This document shows positions 35,762 through 47,240 of a DNA stretch of 64,000 bases, one piece after another. The translations under genes were made by a program, and so were the position numbers. The notes beneath the pieces are model-generated. The model did no database searches. It had not been told where the DNA came from and was given only the letters and a program-made list of their open reading frames with translations. The DNA lies in contig JAOWCC010000028.1 in the NCBI GenBank assembly GCA_030867875.1, forward strand, positions 682,001-746,000. Reading direction: 5' to 3'. The DNA comes from Actinernus sp. WN-2022. Taxonomy: Eukaryota; Cnidaria; Anthozoa; Actiniaria; Actinernidae. The stretch's first letter is position 1, and each line of letters begins with the position of its first letter.

Positions 35762-35770
35762 TTTTTTATA
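35762..35770 (-). promoter_or_regulatory. Possible TATA box of the TRIM gene
   Basis: The minus strand reads GGTATAAAAAAA about 75 bases upstream of the ATG at 35693. Transcription starting some 30 bases downstream would give a short 5' leader that excludes the upstream in-frame codons and fits the chosen start. Confidence 0.4.
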
Positions 35771-36889
35771 CCTTGTGAACAACACGTGATCTAGGCGTGT
35801 GGATCTCTAGTTACCATGGACACCATGGATTAGAAGCTTGCTGTCAGGAGGGGTGAACTAATGAACAGCTCTTGAAAGAAGCGCATTTTAGTAACTCGTC
35901 TTTAAGATATTCTTCTTGAAAGGAACTGAACTTTCAAAGTTAAAGTAAAGATGGTGATTTAGATTACAAGAAATGGCTTGAACGTTTCGTTTAAATATCC
36001 ATAGAGCTGATTGTGGTACGTCTTACAAAATGTGCTATACTTTGGCTACAACAACTGTACTAAGACACCACTGAATCCGCTTAGACCCAAAATGGGAATC
36101 AGATCTTGCACGGTTTCACGCTTTTCGAGCGATCTAAGAAAGGTCTTGGAACAAGAAAGCTGTCTGATGGTGTTTGAAGCAACTTAATTTCTAACGCATT
36201 GAGTAAATTGCTTAAATATTGTTAGCAGTTAAAACTTGTTATAAAGAGAAGAGAGGACTCTATATTCACGTGATGTATGTCAGTCCCCCGGAAAACATAA
36301 CACAGAGAATATGCAAATGTCAAGAGCAAGAGGTCGTCAACTTCCTGGGTTTCTCGGAATTTATAGACAAAGGAAAAATAACTTGGCACGTGGGATTCGT
36401 TTGAAGGGTTGGTGCATAAGACAGAAATAGTAACGTAATCAAAGTCGACAAATTCTTGAACTTCGATCTTCGCTGGATACGTACACGTCAGAGAATACTC
36501 TTCACGAAGCCCGACGGTTGCCCTGTACTTCTATTTCCATTGGCCGATAAAGTGAGACATTGTTCATTTCCTACCGACAAGAGCGGGGAAAATAAAATAA
36601 ATCCCTTCTTCAAGGGTAAAAATGAAAGCGTTCTTAAAGGTTTCTCTAATCTTTCTATTATTCAACGGAAATGTCAAGGTCTTCTCTGCAGCAAAATAAC
36701 ATGATGACAAAGCCGGAGTTTTGAAACCGAAACCATGTCAATATGTCTTTACCTGACGGGACACGTCGCGTTAGAGAACTCAACACTATCGTAACTTGAG
36801 CTTGGTGTCAGATTACTGGCACGTGGTTGCTCGCGCATAAAATATGGCAGACCGCGGCCGCACGAATAATGCAGACATGCATACAAATA
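35771..36889. other. Upstream flank of the TRIM gene, nothing recognised
   Basis: Short frames only; no repeats identified. Confidence 0.45.
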
Positions 36890-36891
36890 CA

Positions 36892-37036
36892 ATGTCGAAA
36901 TATTATATGCCCTGATATTCGTCCGCGGACATTATCTGATCCGAGTAGAGAACAGTTCCCGAGAGCGAAGCTCGAGGGAAACTGAGCTTCGAGGATCAGA
37001 TAATGTCCAAGGACAAATATCAGGGCATATTTCGAC
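36892..37036. repeat. Foldback element, arms about 42 bp
   Basis: ATATGCCCTGATATTCGTCC..GACATTATCTGATCC is mirrored by GGATCAGATAATGTCC..GGACAAATATCAGGGCATAT. The loop is itself partly palindromic (GAGCGAAGCTCGAGG and GAGCTTCGAGG). Confidence 0.88.
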
Positions 37037-37299
37037 GCCACAATGTAGGTTATTGTTGTTATCATCCTTCAAATATTTTCTTTGACGCGCGCTTAAATAC
37101 GCTCCTCTCTCGTGCCAGTCTCCGTTATCAGGCGGCCAAATTATGTTATCACTTCCTTTGCGTTGTAATAACACTGAGGGCCTGTTTCGCAGGCTATTAT
37201 CTGATATTCGCTGTTATTTCATGATCGGCTCAGTTTTCTTTGTTCTTCATAGGGCTTTATATACGATAAAGACCGGACGAACAACACAGACTTCGTCAT

Positions 37300-37371
37300 T
37301 ATAAATGCAAGGGCTTCATCTGTATATTAACCCGGGTCAATATACAGATAAAGCCCTTGCATTTATAAGAC
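37300..37371. repeat. Foldback element, arms about 30 bp
   Basis: TTATAAATGCAAGGGCTTCA-CTGTATATT and its mirror AATATACAG-TAAAGCCCTTGCATTTATAA surround AACCCGGGTC. Confidence 0.92.
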
Positions 37372-37399
37372 CAATGTAAGGGTTGTGCTCTTTAGCTGA

Positions 37400-38906
37400 C
37401 AGTCAGTTCAATGACCCGATATGAGAGCTGAAGTACAACACTTTCACTCTCTCTCTCTTTAACTGCGAGCCGTCTTATCATTATGTGACGTGATTTTTTC
37501 ACCATACTCCAACTGCGCATGTTAGTGACGTAACCTTAACGTCGAAATAATTATTCTATCGTATGATTCAGTGCTTTGTTTAATTTACAAACCTACCAAG
37601 GGCCTCGTTTGCTTTTTCTAAAGATCAAAGAACCGTTTCTCATAGGAATGCTTTTTGTGAGAAAACCTTGAAATGAAATAAGTCCTCGGCTTTTATCCAT
37701 ATACATCCCGAGCGCCGTATATTGCTAAAAGCCTCGGTTCTTCGTATATAACTCTTACTGCTTATTTGGCAGCTCAGTGAGCAGGCAGGATGACTAGCGG
37801 GCAAGATTTTTCATCTTGTCCGCTCAGGATTTTCCAAATTCGCTCACAGCTCTTTGTATAATCAAATAGTAATAAAACCCGTACCTTTTGAAAGAAACTA
37901 AACAATTTGTTACATGAAGGCAAAGACTAATTTAAAACTATTTCTGCTTTTTCATATCAGTTTCAGCCGCTAAAATTCAACCTTTTTAGAGCGATTAATA
38001 CAGTGTTTCCGGCCCTCGCAAATTCGATAAAACAACTGCAGCAAAAACGACTGAATTAAATGAAGCTGAATTAGTCAAGATAAACTGAACTACACCGAGA
38101 AGCTGAAATGTCTGTGACTTCAAAAAATACTAAGAACAGTTTGGCTACCTCACAACGCTACAATCGTGGTACAAAGAAATACAATTATTACGGAAACGAG
38201 TAAACTTAGCACACAGTTTCGTCAAAGTAAGCAAGAAGTCGGGTTTATTCAGTTGCACGGGCTAAGAAATTCAGCATTCACATTTGGTAATTGGCTTATA
38301 AATTATGAGTATTTACTAATTAATACTTACAAGTTTGTTTGTATTCTTCTACAGCTCTTTTTGTCAAGCTTTACTGTGTGCTTATCGCCATTCGAGTGAT
38401 TTCAACTTGCCGATTTTGAACTCTTTCAAATCTTCCACAAATATGCACATTTTTGTCTCCAGATAAAATGCATTCGGGCCGGGTTCCTTATAAAGTTGTC
38501 ATTGAAACCTAGTGCATCTCAAGTAAAGTACAGGTCAGTTTTCATCCATAAAGAGCATTTTTGATGTCGGAAAACGAACTGTTTTGAACGCCACGAGATT
38601 GAATTTCAAGTGAAAGTCGTCGAGTCTTGATTTCTTTTCGGTCTTCTGTTTACCACGCAATGCAATGGGTTCCTGGCGAGTGCGTCAAAGTGGGATTTTA
38701 TTAATTTTTGCCATATAATATAAACCTTATTGACGAAGCTTGTTCGGTCAAGATTGGGGAATATTGGCCTCGTTCATTTTTTTTTGCGCTTTTATGGACC
38801 TCGACTTCATCTCGGTCCATAAACACGTAAAAAACGAACTTGGCCAATTAATACCCCCATCTTGACCTCGCGCGTGGCTATTATCCCATTTCGGCCATCT
38901 CACTAA
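37400..38906. other. Non-coding stretch, nothing recognised
   Basis: Short frames only. A weak inverted motif (GGCTTTTATCCATATAC, 'AAAAGCC') around 37690-37730 resembles the neighbouring foldbacks in style but is imperfect. Confidence 0.45.
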
Positions 38907-38907
38907 G

Positions 38908-39131
38908 GGTGCGTTCGATTGACCGTTTTCCGGAATAGGAATAGATGGGATGTAGTCTCTGGAAATCACTGGTTGAGGTACAATTTACACTGTAAGCTAC
39001 AAATGCTTGCTGACATATTATATTCAGGATACAATTATTTAGTATTCCAGTAGCTAAAAGAATCCAGTATAGGCGATTTGTAGTGAATATTCTGTTTATT
39101 CTTATTCCGGTATACGGTCAATCGAACGCAC
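38908..39131. mobile_element. Short MITE with GGTGCGTTCGATTGACCG termini
   Basis: The left end GGTGCGTTCGATTGACCG and the right end CGGTCAATCGAACGCACC form a near-perfect inverted repeat. It continues with 'TTCCGGAATA' mirrored by 'TATTCCGG'. The length is about 225 bp and there is no coding capacity. Confidence 0.88.
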
Positions 39132-39653
39132 CATAAGCCACGTTACCTAGCGCTTACTATTTGCTCTGTCGTTGGTCGCGAGTTTGGATGAAAAAGCTAC
39201 TTCATCTCCACTTCTGTAATCCGGCGAATTGTACAAATACTATCCAGAAAAGAAGATCTAGGGATTATTTTCACATATTTGGTTCCATTTAATGAACAGC
39301 TCAGAAAGCGATGGAGTTTAAAATATGCGGAGATGTCAGCCCACGCTTCAGGCTTCGATAAATAGCCAGAGTGAGTAAAAACCCTTCACAGAATGAAGTT
39401 AATACTTTTTCGCTTCTTAATGGGTGACAGTTCCCTCAGACTCACAGCTGGCTAAAATAACCATTATAGCTCAGATGTATTTAGACTCTTTCTATGAACG
39501 ATTTGGGTTGGAAATAGTTAGAGTTTTTTGAATTTTTTTTTGGGGTAGGTTTGTTATAAGGTTTGATAACATGCATTATTAATGACCAAGTGGCACGTGG
39601 GGTATTCTCCAGTTACAGATGATAACATTGGTCTGTAACTATATCATATGTAC

Positions 39654-39724
39654 TGTTTAATAAACGAGCAGCAGTGTTTTATCAGTTTTAGACCTGATAA
39701 AACACGTGCTGCGAGTTTATTAAA
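39654..39724. repeat. Foldback hairpin, arms about 30 bp
   Basis: GTTTAATAAAC-GAGCAGC-AGTGTTTTATCAG is mirrored by CTGATAAAACAC-GTGCTGCG-AGTTTATTAAAC. Confidence 0.88.
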
Positions 39725-41282
39725 CGGCTTCAAAAACTTATTATGGTTACTTAATGAACCATTGAACCTTTGTATTCACAACGCCATGCAAAATATTCGA
39801 GTAATCACCGCCTGCGATTACAAACATCTCAAGGGGTTGACATGAAGAAATTACCACACTATGTTGTTTGAAGCAGCGTTTCGCAATGCTGAAAGCATTG
39901 TGTGGCAAGGAACAAGCTAGGGCAAGAATAACCTGCACTTGAAGGATTTGGTGGCGTGGTTGGCATCGATAAAGTTCAAGACTTGGAAAGCGATGTGACT
40001 GACGTAACGGCAGACTCTAACTTTTTGACTACGGCACAAAATATGAAGAGGATGTTTGTAAGTTTAATGCACGTTTTTATTATTTTACGGCTTTGAGTTT
40101 GGTTTAATAATTGGAACTAAACAGTGGCTCGGTAAACAAGTAATGGTAGTTGGATAACTTCATTTTAAAAATATTATCTGTGTATCTCGGTAGTCTGCTG
40201 ATATTAGTACATTTAGTGTAAAATTTATTATCTAGGTACCTTATGTTCCGTGTAATTTTCGCTATCTTTGAGTCTTTATCAGTGAATTCTTAATTAGGAT
40301 GAAACTTTATATAAAATTAGTATTCTTTATATAAAACGTTCATCCTAATTAGCATTTCAATGAGAAAGCTGAAACATCAATAGAAATTCCAAGAGTTGAT
40401 TAACCCCGTTTCCCCCTGGACAGAATTTAAATCCCTCCGCGGGCTTTTTAGAATGATGAGATCTTATCAGGTATAAAGGAGCATGCATGTGACTGATTTG
40501 CTTCATCTGATTGGACAACATGCTCATAAATTATTCATGAGTTTTTGAAATACGTATAATGGGCTCCTGATACATATATGTATAGTGTATGCTTGTATGC
40601 AATTAAAATGATCATGATGATAATGCATGACAGGAACTAACTTGCAATGTAGGGCCATTATCAACAAATGGCTACTCAGAAATTGACCAAAATTACCCAG
40701 AGAAAATGAGATATGGGTCATTTGACCATGTACAATGATAATAGTGATAATGTAAATGATACTGATGATACCATTAATGCAAAGCAATATTTACATTAAT
40801 GAAAGTGTTAATAATGCCACTATAAATTGAATAATGACTATATAAAATTAAAAAATAAATCACCTAACTTTAGTTTTCAAACTTTGTTAAATTATTTTAA
40901 TTTCCATAATACTTTAGTTTTTCTCTGCTTAAAGATGCTGCAGTTGAGTTGCTTTTCAAAACGTTGTTATTATACTTAATTGAGCGCCCCTAATACAATA
41001 GTAAGGGTACAGGGTTGACAGGCATTGCACCCTGCTAGGGTCTGAATAACTTGCCATTGCATGCATGCCCTTCTATTTTTCCTTCTTGCATGTTAATGAG
41101 GGAAAATTAGAACATGAAATATGCATGTTGATGAGGGAATTTAGAGATTTTAAAAATAATGTCCTTGAGGTGATCATGGTATTATAACCAAGTAGTGCTG
41201 CCCATACTGGCAGAAATGTGGGAGTGTAAATTAAAAAGGAATACAACTTTCAGAATTATTATAAACTGAATTGAATAGAGAA
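39725..41282. other. Non-coding stretch with one hairpin
   Basis: At 40292-40353 an inverted repeat (TAATTAGGATGAA..TTTATATA and TATATAAA..TTCATCCTAATTA) forms a hairpin with arms of about 22 bp. The rest is AT-rich without recognised coding. The polymerase relic that starts at 41283 may extend upstream unrecognised. Confidence 0.5.
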
Positions 41283-42010
41283 GTAGTTGGGCCATTAAAT
41301 CCAAGAGATGTCTTCTATGGAGGGCGAACTAATGCCACTAAGCTGTTATATAAATTCAAAGAGAGCGAATGTGGGAAATATGTTGATTCCTGTAGTTGAT
41401 ATCCTACAGTGCAGTACTATAAGAGATATCCTGTAGGACACCCTGAAAAAATATCTTAAATACCAACAATTATGGTATGGTTCATAAAATGTAAAATATT
41501 ACCACCACGAAAATTATATCATCCTGTTTTATCTAAAAAATAAAATGTGAAAATTCTGAAAAATTGACGTTTCCTCTGTACATATCATGTACTAAAACCA
41601 AAAATCAAGAAAAATGTTGTCATAACAATAATGAACCTTCATTTATTGGAACATGGACAACTGATTAAGATAATAAAGCTATTCAAAAGGGTTATATAAT
41701 AGTGAAAATATATGAGGTATGGCATTTTGAAAAATCGACTAACCATCTATTCAAGGGTCATATTAAAAAAAAAAAAAACTTAAGCTAGAATCAACAAGAT
41801 ATAATTTCAAAAATAACAAAGAACAAAAATTGTTTCTTGAAAAAGTTAAAAAGAATTTAAATATTGACATTGATAAAATAGAACCAAATGAGGGTTTACG
41901 AGCTATTGCTGAAATGTGTCGACAATTTGGCCGGACAAAGGAATAATATGACTCAACAGCAACAACTTTATTTGTACCATGCGTTACATGTGAAGTATAT
42001 GGGAACATTA
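41283..42010 (+). pseudogene. Polinton/Maverick-type DNA polymerase B relic
   Basis: Pieces of a protein-primed family B DNA polymerase can be read in order on the plus strand. Frame 0 (41283-41560) gives FYGGRTNATKLLYKF, then YVDSCS-stop-YP, where the family has its DxxSLYP catalytic motif A, then RYPVGHPEKI and ILPPRKLYHPVL. Frame 2 (about 41630-41765) gives FIGTWTTD-stop and IQKGYIIVKIYEVWHF. Frame 1 (41777-41943) gives IDIDKIEPNEGLRAIAEMC. The last two are split by a shift in an A-run. There are stops at 41397, 41457 and 41669 and at least two frame changes. The LNSFWGK-type segment after NEGLRAIAEMC is missing, and nothing like the YxDTD motif follows. These motifs and their order are characteristic of Polinton polymerases. 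The copy is dead. Confidence 0.85.
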
Positions 42011-42238
42011 GACAAAGGAATAATATGACTCAACAGCAACAACTTTATTTGTACCATGCGTTACATGTGAAGTATATGGGAACATTAGACAAAGGAATAA
42101 TATGACTCAAACGCAACAACTTTATTTGTACCATGCGTTACATGTGAAGTATATGGGAACATTAGACAAAGGAATAATATGACTCAAACGCAACAACTTT
42201 ATTTGTACCATGCGTTACATGTGAAGTTTACGGTGATA
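41934..42238 (+). repeat. 77 bp tandem array grown from the polymerase relic
   Basis: GACAAAGGAATAATATGACTC recurs at 41934, 42011, 42088 and 42165, exactly 77 bases apart and nearly identical. The first unit begins inside the polymerase motif region (GQRNNMTQ in one frame), so the array arose by amplifying the end of the Polinton relic. Confidence 0.95.
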
Positions 42239-42289
42239 ATTTACATAAATAAAAATACGAGTATCCTAGAATAACTAAAAAGCTAATCT

Positions 42290-42548
42290 AGCTAGCGCCA
42301 GTGAGGAGAGAAATACTTGTGAAGTAACGAACGAGGAACTTTATTTAATAACACACGTTTTCAAGTTGGCGATCCAACAACAACGAACGCCAGATGAGAA
42401 GCGCGCACGCGCACGCGCAGCTGCAAGTCAACAATGTCTGCTGGCAGTCAATAACTGCTGGCGTAATGTCTTCTTCCTCCTCTTTAAAAACACAAAGTCT
42501 ATTTTAATTAATAATATTTCCAGAGGACAAATGTGTCAACAACAGTAG
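42290..42548 (-). mobile_element. Possible LTR of the retrotransposon relic
   Basis: It lies immediately downstream (minus strand) of the integrase C-terminal tail. It begins near TGTTGACACATTTG, contains ATTAAATAAAG as a possible polyadenylation signal, and has no coding. Without the partner LTR the edges are guesses. Confidence 0.3.
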
Positions 42549-42599
42549 CGAGTCTGATACGACTCAGTACGACTGAGATATTGTTCATAACGAATGTTA

Positions 42600-42990
42600 A
42601 ATTCCGGCAAAGTGTCTTATGATAGGACATAGTCTTGTAAATACCCTGGGGGTTTGCGGTGACGCTGAGATCTTGACGTTGTGTCTGGATCGTCTATCTC
42701 ATCAGTAGCAGAGGGGAATATACTACACGTAGGTGATAGAGCTGCACCTTGGTCTGGTGTACTGTGACTAACAATCGTAAGGTTTACCTGGTAAGGGGTA
42801 GGATTTATGGCATCAGGATTGTAGGGGCGCGTAAGGACAGGAGGCGCTGATGGTGGCTGGTACAGAGGGGGAGGTTGATCGGCGATGTTGTTCTCTTCCT
42901 CATCATCATGGGTAGCAGGAAGTGGTGGAATGTTAGGAAGCGTGATGGTCGGGGGTACAATGTAACATTCATTGAGATCCAGTGAATTTC
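42600..42990 (-). pseudogene. LTR-retrotransposon polyprotein, C-terminal tail
   Basis: The minus-strand frame reads LRNSLDLNECYIVPP, then a long proline-rich, acidic segment, then SQRHRKPPGYLQDYV near the end. This is the usual basic/proline tail after the integrase of Ty3/gypsy-like polyproteins. It continues the integrase fragment at 43447-43945, from which it is separated by the MITE at 42991-43446. Confidence 0.75.
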
Positions 42991-43446
42991 TTAAAGGGGA
43001 ACTCAACCCTACAATGAACCCAACGTCTTTACAAAGATATATTTGAAAGAAATAAGTTCTGCTATTTTATTTTTCTGTGTTGCGCGTCTATGAGGAGAAA
43101 ATTAGTCTCCAAGTTCGATTTTCCGCTTCAAAATCTATATTGTGTGGCGGCTCAATTCAGTGCAAATTTCCATATAGTGTACGTCACACATACCAAGGAA
43201 GAACGATCACACCTCTAGCACAAAGAAAACACAATGGTTTACAATTAGAAGCCGTTAGTCCCGCTATTCAATGTAGGGGACAGCATGGCAAAACTAATTT
43301 ATTCCCCATATACCACGTCACAAATTACAAGACGTTTTCTCTTGCTAGACGCCCAACACAGAAAAATTAAATAGCAGAACCTATTTATTTCGAATACATG
43401 TTTGTATTAGACATTGGGTTGATTTTAGGGTTCAGTTCCCCTTTAA
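42991..43446. mobile_element. TTAA MITE inserted in the integrase relic
   Basis: The left end TTAAAGGGGAACTCAACCCT and the right end, read inward, TTAAAGGGGAACTGAACCCT form an inverted repeat of about 33 bp. TTAA lies at both edges, 456 bp apart. It splits the minus-strand integrase coding sequence, so it is younger than that element. Confidence 0.92.
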
Positions 43447-43945
43447 TAAAACACCACTCGCCGTCGATATTGACAACAATGTATCTGTCTCGTGCCTGTG
43501 ATTTATCCCGGTCGGAATACACGAGGTCTCAAACTCGGAGTGGGGACAAGGGGCTACTATACCGCGACTGTTCTTAGTCCTTTCACTGTGGGCATGGTTC
43601 TCATGTCGTTGCTTGTGCTTTTCCAATATGTATCGGTGGTCAGACAACGGTATCTGATCGTTTGTGAACTGGTTGCGTTGTGTCCATAGCTCGCGAGAGA
43701 AGAGGCCTTGGTTGCGTATTCGTGAGTTCAAACGCGCTGTAGCTAAGGCAAGGCTAACTTCATTAACGGGCCCGCCACCGGGTTCCTAGCGTAGAAGCTC
43801 TTCTTCAAGCTCTAGTACCGCCCTCTCGGCAACAAGGTTCTTGTTATTGTTTTTAACTCGGCCGATTTCAACCGAGACGCTAAGATGACGTAACGTATCG
43901 TTGTTTCTTAGTGAAATGAAACCGGGTGCGGGATCGACACGTATA
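43447..43945 (-). pseudogene. LTR-retrotransposon integrase, catalytic-core end and C-terminal part
   Basis: The minus strand reads IRVDPAPGF, which includes the second catalytic aspartate region of the DDE integrase. It continues through VEIGRVKNNNKN and AERAVLELEEELLR, then an in-frame TAG, then ATARLNSRIR and SRELWTQRNQFTNDQIP, and runs on to the 43446 MITE. The upstream end is cut near 43945 by inserted DNA; the preceding part of the core is found at 45700-45950. It is clearly inactive. Class: LTR retrotransposon, probably Ty3/gypsy-like. Confidence 0.82.
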
Positions 43946-45700
43946 AGGGACGGACCATTAGATTATTGATGGGGGGGTTGCGCAAATCCCAAAAAAAATA
44001 TCGAGCAAGCTCTTCTATCGGAAAAAATATATCGAGCAACACAAAAAACAAGAAAAAAAATATCGAGCAAGCACTAGCTGGTCTCATACGCATTTACAAA
44101 TTAAATTAATAAAGGCAAAGAGATAAACCAGGAAGAAGACTGGTTAGTTGTTATGAACAATTTCCACAGGAAACCCAATACAGATCTGGATGACACAGAC
44201 TGGTTACCAGGAGTCATTCAACATATGTAAATTATTCAAGATGGCCGTAATCAAGACGGCAGATAAACTGATGGGACGATCGATCGCAAAAAGTCACATG
44301 CACTCATAAATCGAAACCAAAACCTTAACCACAAAACTTACCCTGTATTAACTGTATATATTTCGGAAAGAAGTTATATATCTGGTGAACGATGAGTTCT
44401 CACTGGCCTAGATATAGGGTTATAGGATCATGTGTACTGTACGCAATGTTGGCCGACGTATCGGTCGATGGTTGGCCGACATATCGGCCGACTGTCGACC
44501 GACCCGCGGGCGACTGTCGGTCGTGGGTTGGTCGAGGGGTAGCCGACATGTCGGTCGTGGGTTGGTCGAGGGGTAGCCGACATGTCGGTCGACAGTCGGT
44601 CGTATGTCGGCCGACACGTCGGTCGATTTCCCCCCTTCTGCATACTGTTTTCACTCAAATAAACAGTGACTCTTTTGGATTTTTTTTATCTGGAAGGTTT
44701 GAATATAATTCAGTTTAAGTATAGTAATATTCCTTTCTGTTGCGGTATAAAATGTTCCTTTATACAATTAAATCTCGGCCCATAGTGACTCATGAAATCC
44801 CGTCAAATGCAACGTTTAATATCTTAATTTGTTTTTTTTAGTGTATTTTATACATCCGCTCGCGCAAGATCGATTACGTATATAAATCGCTATATCGCAC
44901 CGTTTTGATCTGTAACAGGGTACCGATTTTGTTTAATCTGAAGGGGAGATTTCGCCTTGAATCTGGAATAGGGTAACAACAATAGGGCCATTTATACGAG
45001 AGGAAGTTAGCCGCACCGCTTAGCTAAGCAGCGAACGATTCGTATAAATGGGTCAATTTAAACTGAAGTTCGCGACTAATACTGACATGTATAGGCCGAG
45101 CTATCCCAATGAATTCGTCGATACTTAAACCCCGCGCCGGCTCCCAGTATTCGACATAAAATAACATTTGAAAATATTGGGGTCACTACACTACGATTTA
45201 TTAATAAGCATCAATTTTGTACTGTAGGGCTCGGTTCTAATTCTAATTCTAATATATACTCCGCGCACTCCAATCAGAGTATTATGCAGAGGCGCATAGC
45301 TGGGAAATAAATCAAGAGCTGCTAGTTTATGCTATCTTTATAAGTTTACAAAGGTTTGCCTTGTACGAAAGCATTAATAGTTGGGATCATGTTCATTTTG
45401 ACCACCCGCGCCCGACTGTCGGCCGGTATTCTGTCGGCCGAGTGTCAGCCGAGTGTCGACCGACAGTATCGGCCGAGTGTTGGCTGACCGTATCGGCCGA
45501 TGTACCTGTCGACCGTCGGCCGACACGACTGTCGGTATAGTGTCGGTGGAATAGCGGTAACATGTCGGTGAGATCGGTGACATAGCGATCATAGCGATTG
45601 TTTTACGATTGGTTCGGCAATCTAACACAATATATGTTTACACTGTAAATTTCACTGTAATGATAACTTTTTTTGTACGGCATCAGGCCTGTCGTCAGGG
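43946..45700. mobile_element. Composite insertion with two GTCGGCCGAC-rich clusters
   Basis: About 1.75 kb separates two parts of one integrase. It starts with GGGACGGACCATTAGAT, then repeated 'AAAATATCGAGCAAGC' blocks (43995-44075). Near-palindromic GTCGGCCGAC-type motifs cluster at 44448-44632 and again at 45404-45560. Such subterminal clusters are common transposase-binding arrangements, but no clean terminal repeats or transposase were seen. A foldback (CCATTTATACG..CGTATAAATGG around GCTTAGCTAAGC) sits at 44988-45051. More than one element may be involved. Confidence 0.6.
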
Positions 45701-45950
45701 GTAGTTCGAAGGTTCCAACGACGTTTGATGACGTCGGCGGCGAAGGAAACACCGACTACTTCTGGTGGATCTTCAGATGACTGATTAACCAAGGCACTTG
45801 GAAACTTCTGGATTGAGGCACATATGTGGCATGCTTTGGATACGCGAGTTATGGCGGAGCTCATGTTCAGGGCAAAGAAATTGCGTTGAATTACCATTTG
45901 ACGCTGATGACTGGATGGATGGTCAAGTTTAATGTGAAGTGCAGTATTTT
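45700..45950 (-). pseudogene. LTR-retrotransposon integrase, zinc-binding N-terminal part
   Basis: The minus strand reads LHIKLDHPSSHQRQ, then FFALNM and CHICAS, an HHCC zinc-binding module (H-x4-H and C-x2-C). Next come SEDPPEVVGVSFAADVIKR and the break. The continuation with the second catalytic aspartate is at 43945; roughly 40 codons between them are lost. It belongs to the same relic as 42600-42990 and 43447-43945. Confidence 0.8.
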
Positions 45951-46236
45951 AGGACTGTTTACAAACTCTGTAGCCCTCATTTTTTTAGCATGATTTCTTA
46001 AACTCGAATTTCGCGCGATAAGCAATCAGAAGCGATCACTCAAGAACGTCACGAGACAGCTTAACGGCGATAGCTGGCTACACGAGGACAAGTTACACCT
46101 AACAGGAAAGTATACTGTCTCTGTATTATTTACCCCGTACTATACAATAACAGACATGGCTACCCGAGCTCCAAAACAGTGGTCGCTCACAAAACATGAA
46201 ACAATTACATCTTACGAAGCCATTTAAACGTAATAA

Positions 46237-46820
46237 TCAAAATATTAAACTGAATACGATATACAACAGGTATAGCCAATGAAGATCGGTGAGTACAGGT
46301 GTGATATGACAAAAGCGTGGTACATTCATAACAAGTCCAGCTGCAGCGTTCTGTACACGTTGAAGTTTAGCTATGTGAGATTTAGGGAGGCCGTATAGTA
46401 AACTGTAACAGTAATAGATCTTGCTAGTAATGAAAGCGTGTACAAGTAGTACACGCTTGTCGAAGGCGGCGCTTAGATCGAGGAGAACAAGTAGGGTGAT
46501 GTGTTGTTTGTCCATATTCATTAGTATGTCACTTTTCACTAGAGAGAGCGGTTTCAGTGCTGTGCCCAGGACGGTAAGCTGATTGGAGCACCGGAAGGAA
46601 ACCATTATCAGCAAGGTATGAGTATGTCTGGTTAGTAGCAGCACGCTCAACAAGTTTAGATGTAAACTGCAAGTTGCTGACCGGCCGAAAGTTCTTAAAA
46701 ATCAGGTCCAATCCAGAGCGCTTAAGCAATGGATTAATAAGCGCTTCTTTCCAGGCATCTGCAAATTCACCTGTCTGGAGGGACATATTGATCATCACAG
46801 TCAAAAAAGGCAGGAGTTCA
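46237..46820 (-). pseudogene. CR1/L2-like LINE reverse transcriptase, internally deleted
   Basis: The minus strand reads MSLQTGEFADAWKEALINPL, FRPVSNLQFTSKLVE and SAYRPGHSTETAL, then after a frame change ITLLVLLDLSAAFD. It jumps directly to VHAFITSKIYYCYSLLYGLP and LQRVQNAAAGLV. Roughly 170 residues that normally lie between DLSAAFD and the C-terminal part are absent, including the YADD catalytic motif. The upstream part of this LINE is at 47240-48350, across a nested LINE insertion. Confidence 0.88.
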
Positions 46821-47240
46821 TAATAATAATAATAACTTTATTTATATAGCGCAAATACAGATACGGATCTAAGCGCTTTACATGGGAATCTATAAATATA
46901 TAAACAATAATAAAAAATTAAAAAAGTTTAAGAAAGCTGCTAATAGTGATTAAAATCAATAATACTAAAATAAGTCTAACAAAACGGATACACAAAATAA
47001 TGAATTAATACTTATAAATTGTAAGCTAATTTAAAAAGATAAGTCTTAAGCTTAGATTTAAAAATAGAAATAGTGCCAGAAGTTTTAATATCATAGGGCA
47101 AACTGTTCCACAGGATGGGGCTAGCTACGGAAAAGGCACGACAGCCATAAGTTTCTAACTTATAGGTAGGGATAACTAAATTATTGGCAGAAGAAGAGCG
47201 TAGCTGTCTAGTAGGAACATAGCGGTGTAATAATTGACTA
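46815..47240 (-). mobile_element. Nested LINE 3' end
   Basis: The minus strand reads YVPTRQLRSSSANN, CRAFSVASPILWNSLP and FKSKLKTYLFKLAYNL-stop, the C-terminal end of a LINE protein. A 3' UTR follows that ends in GCGCTATATAAATAAAG and a (TTA)n tail at 46822-46836. It is heavily 5'-truncated and lies inside the reverse-transcriptase region of another LINE, whose two halves flank it. Confidence 0.88.

Noticed and set aside
42366..42548. 60-codon ORF as a gene
   Set aside because: It lies in the presumed LTR and antisense to the retroelement; Arg/Ala richness comes from a GCGCAC simple run.
44400..44718. Overlapping ORFs with RPTxDR-like repeats as a repeat protein
   Set aside because: All frames of the GTCGGCCGAC motif cluster are open because of its composition; no independent evidence of coding.
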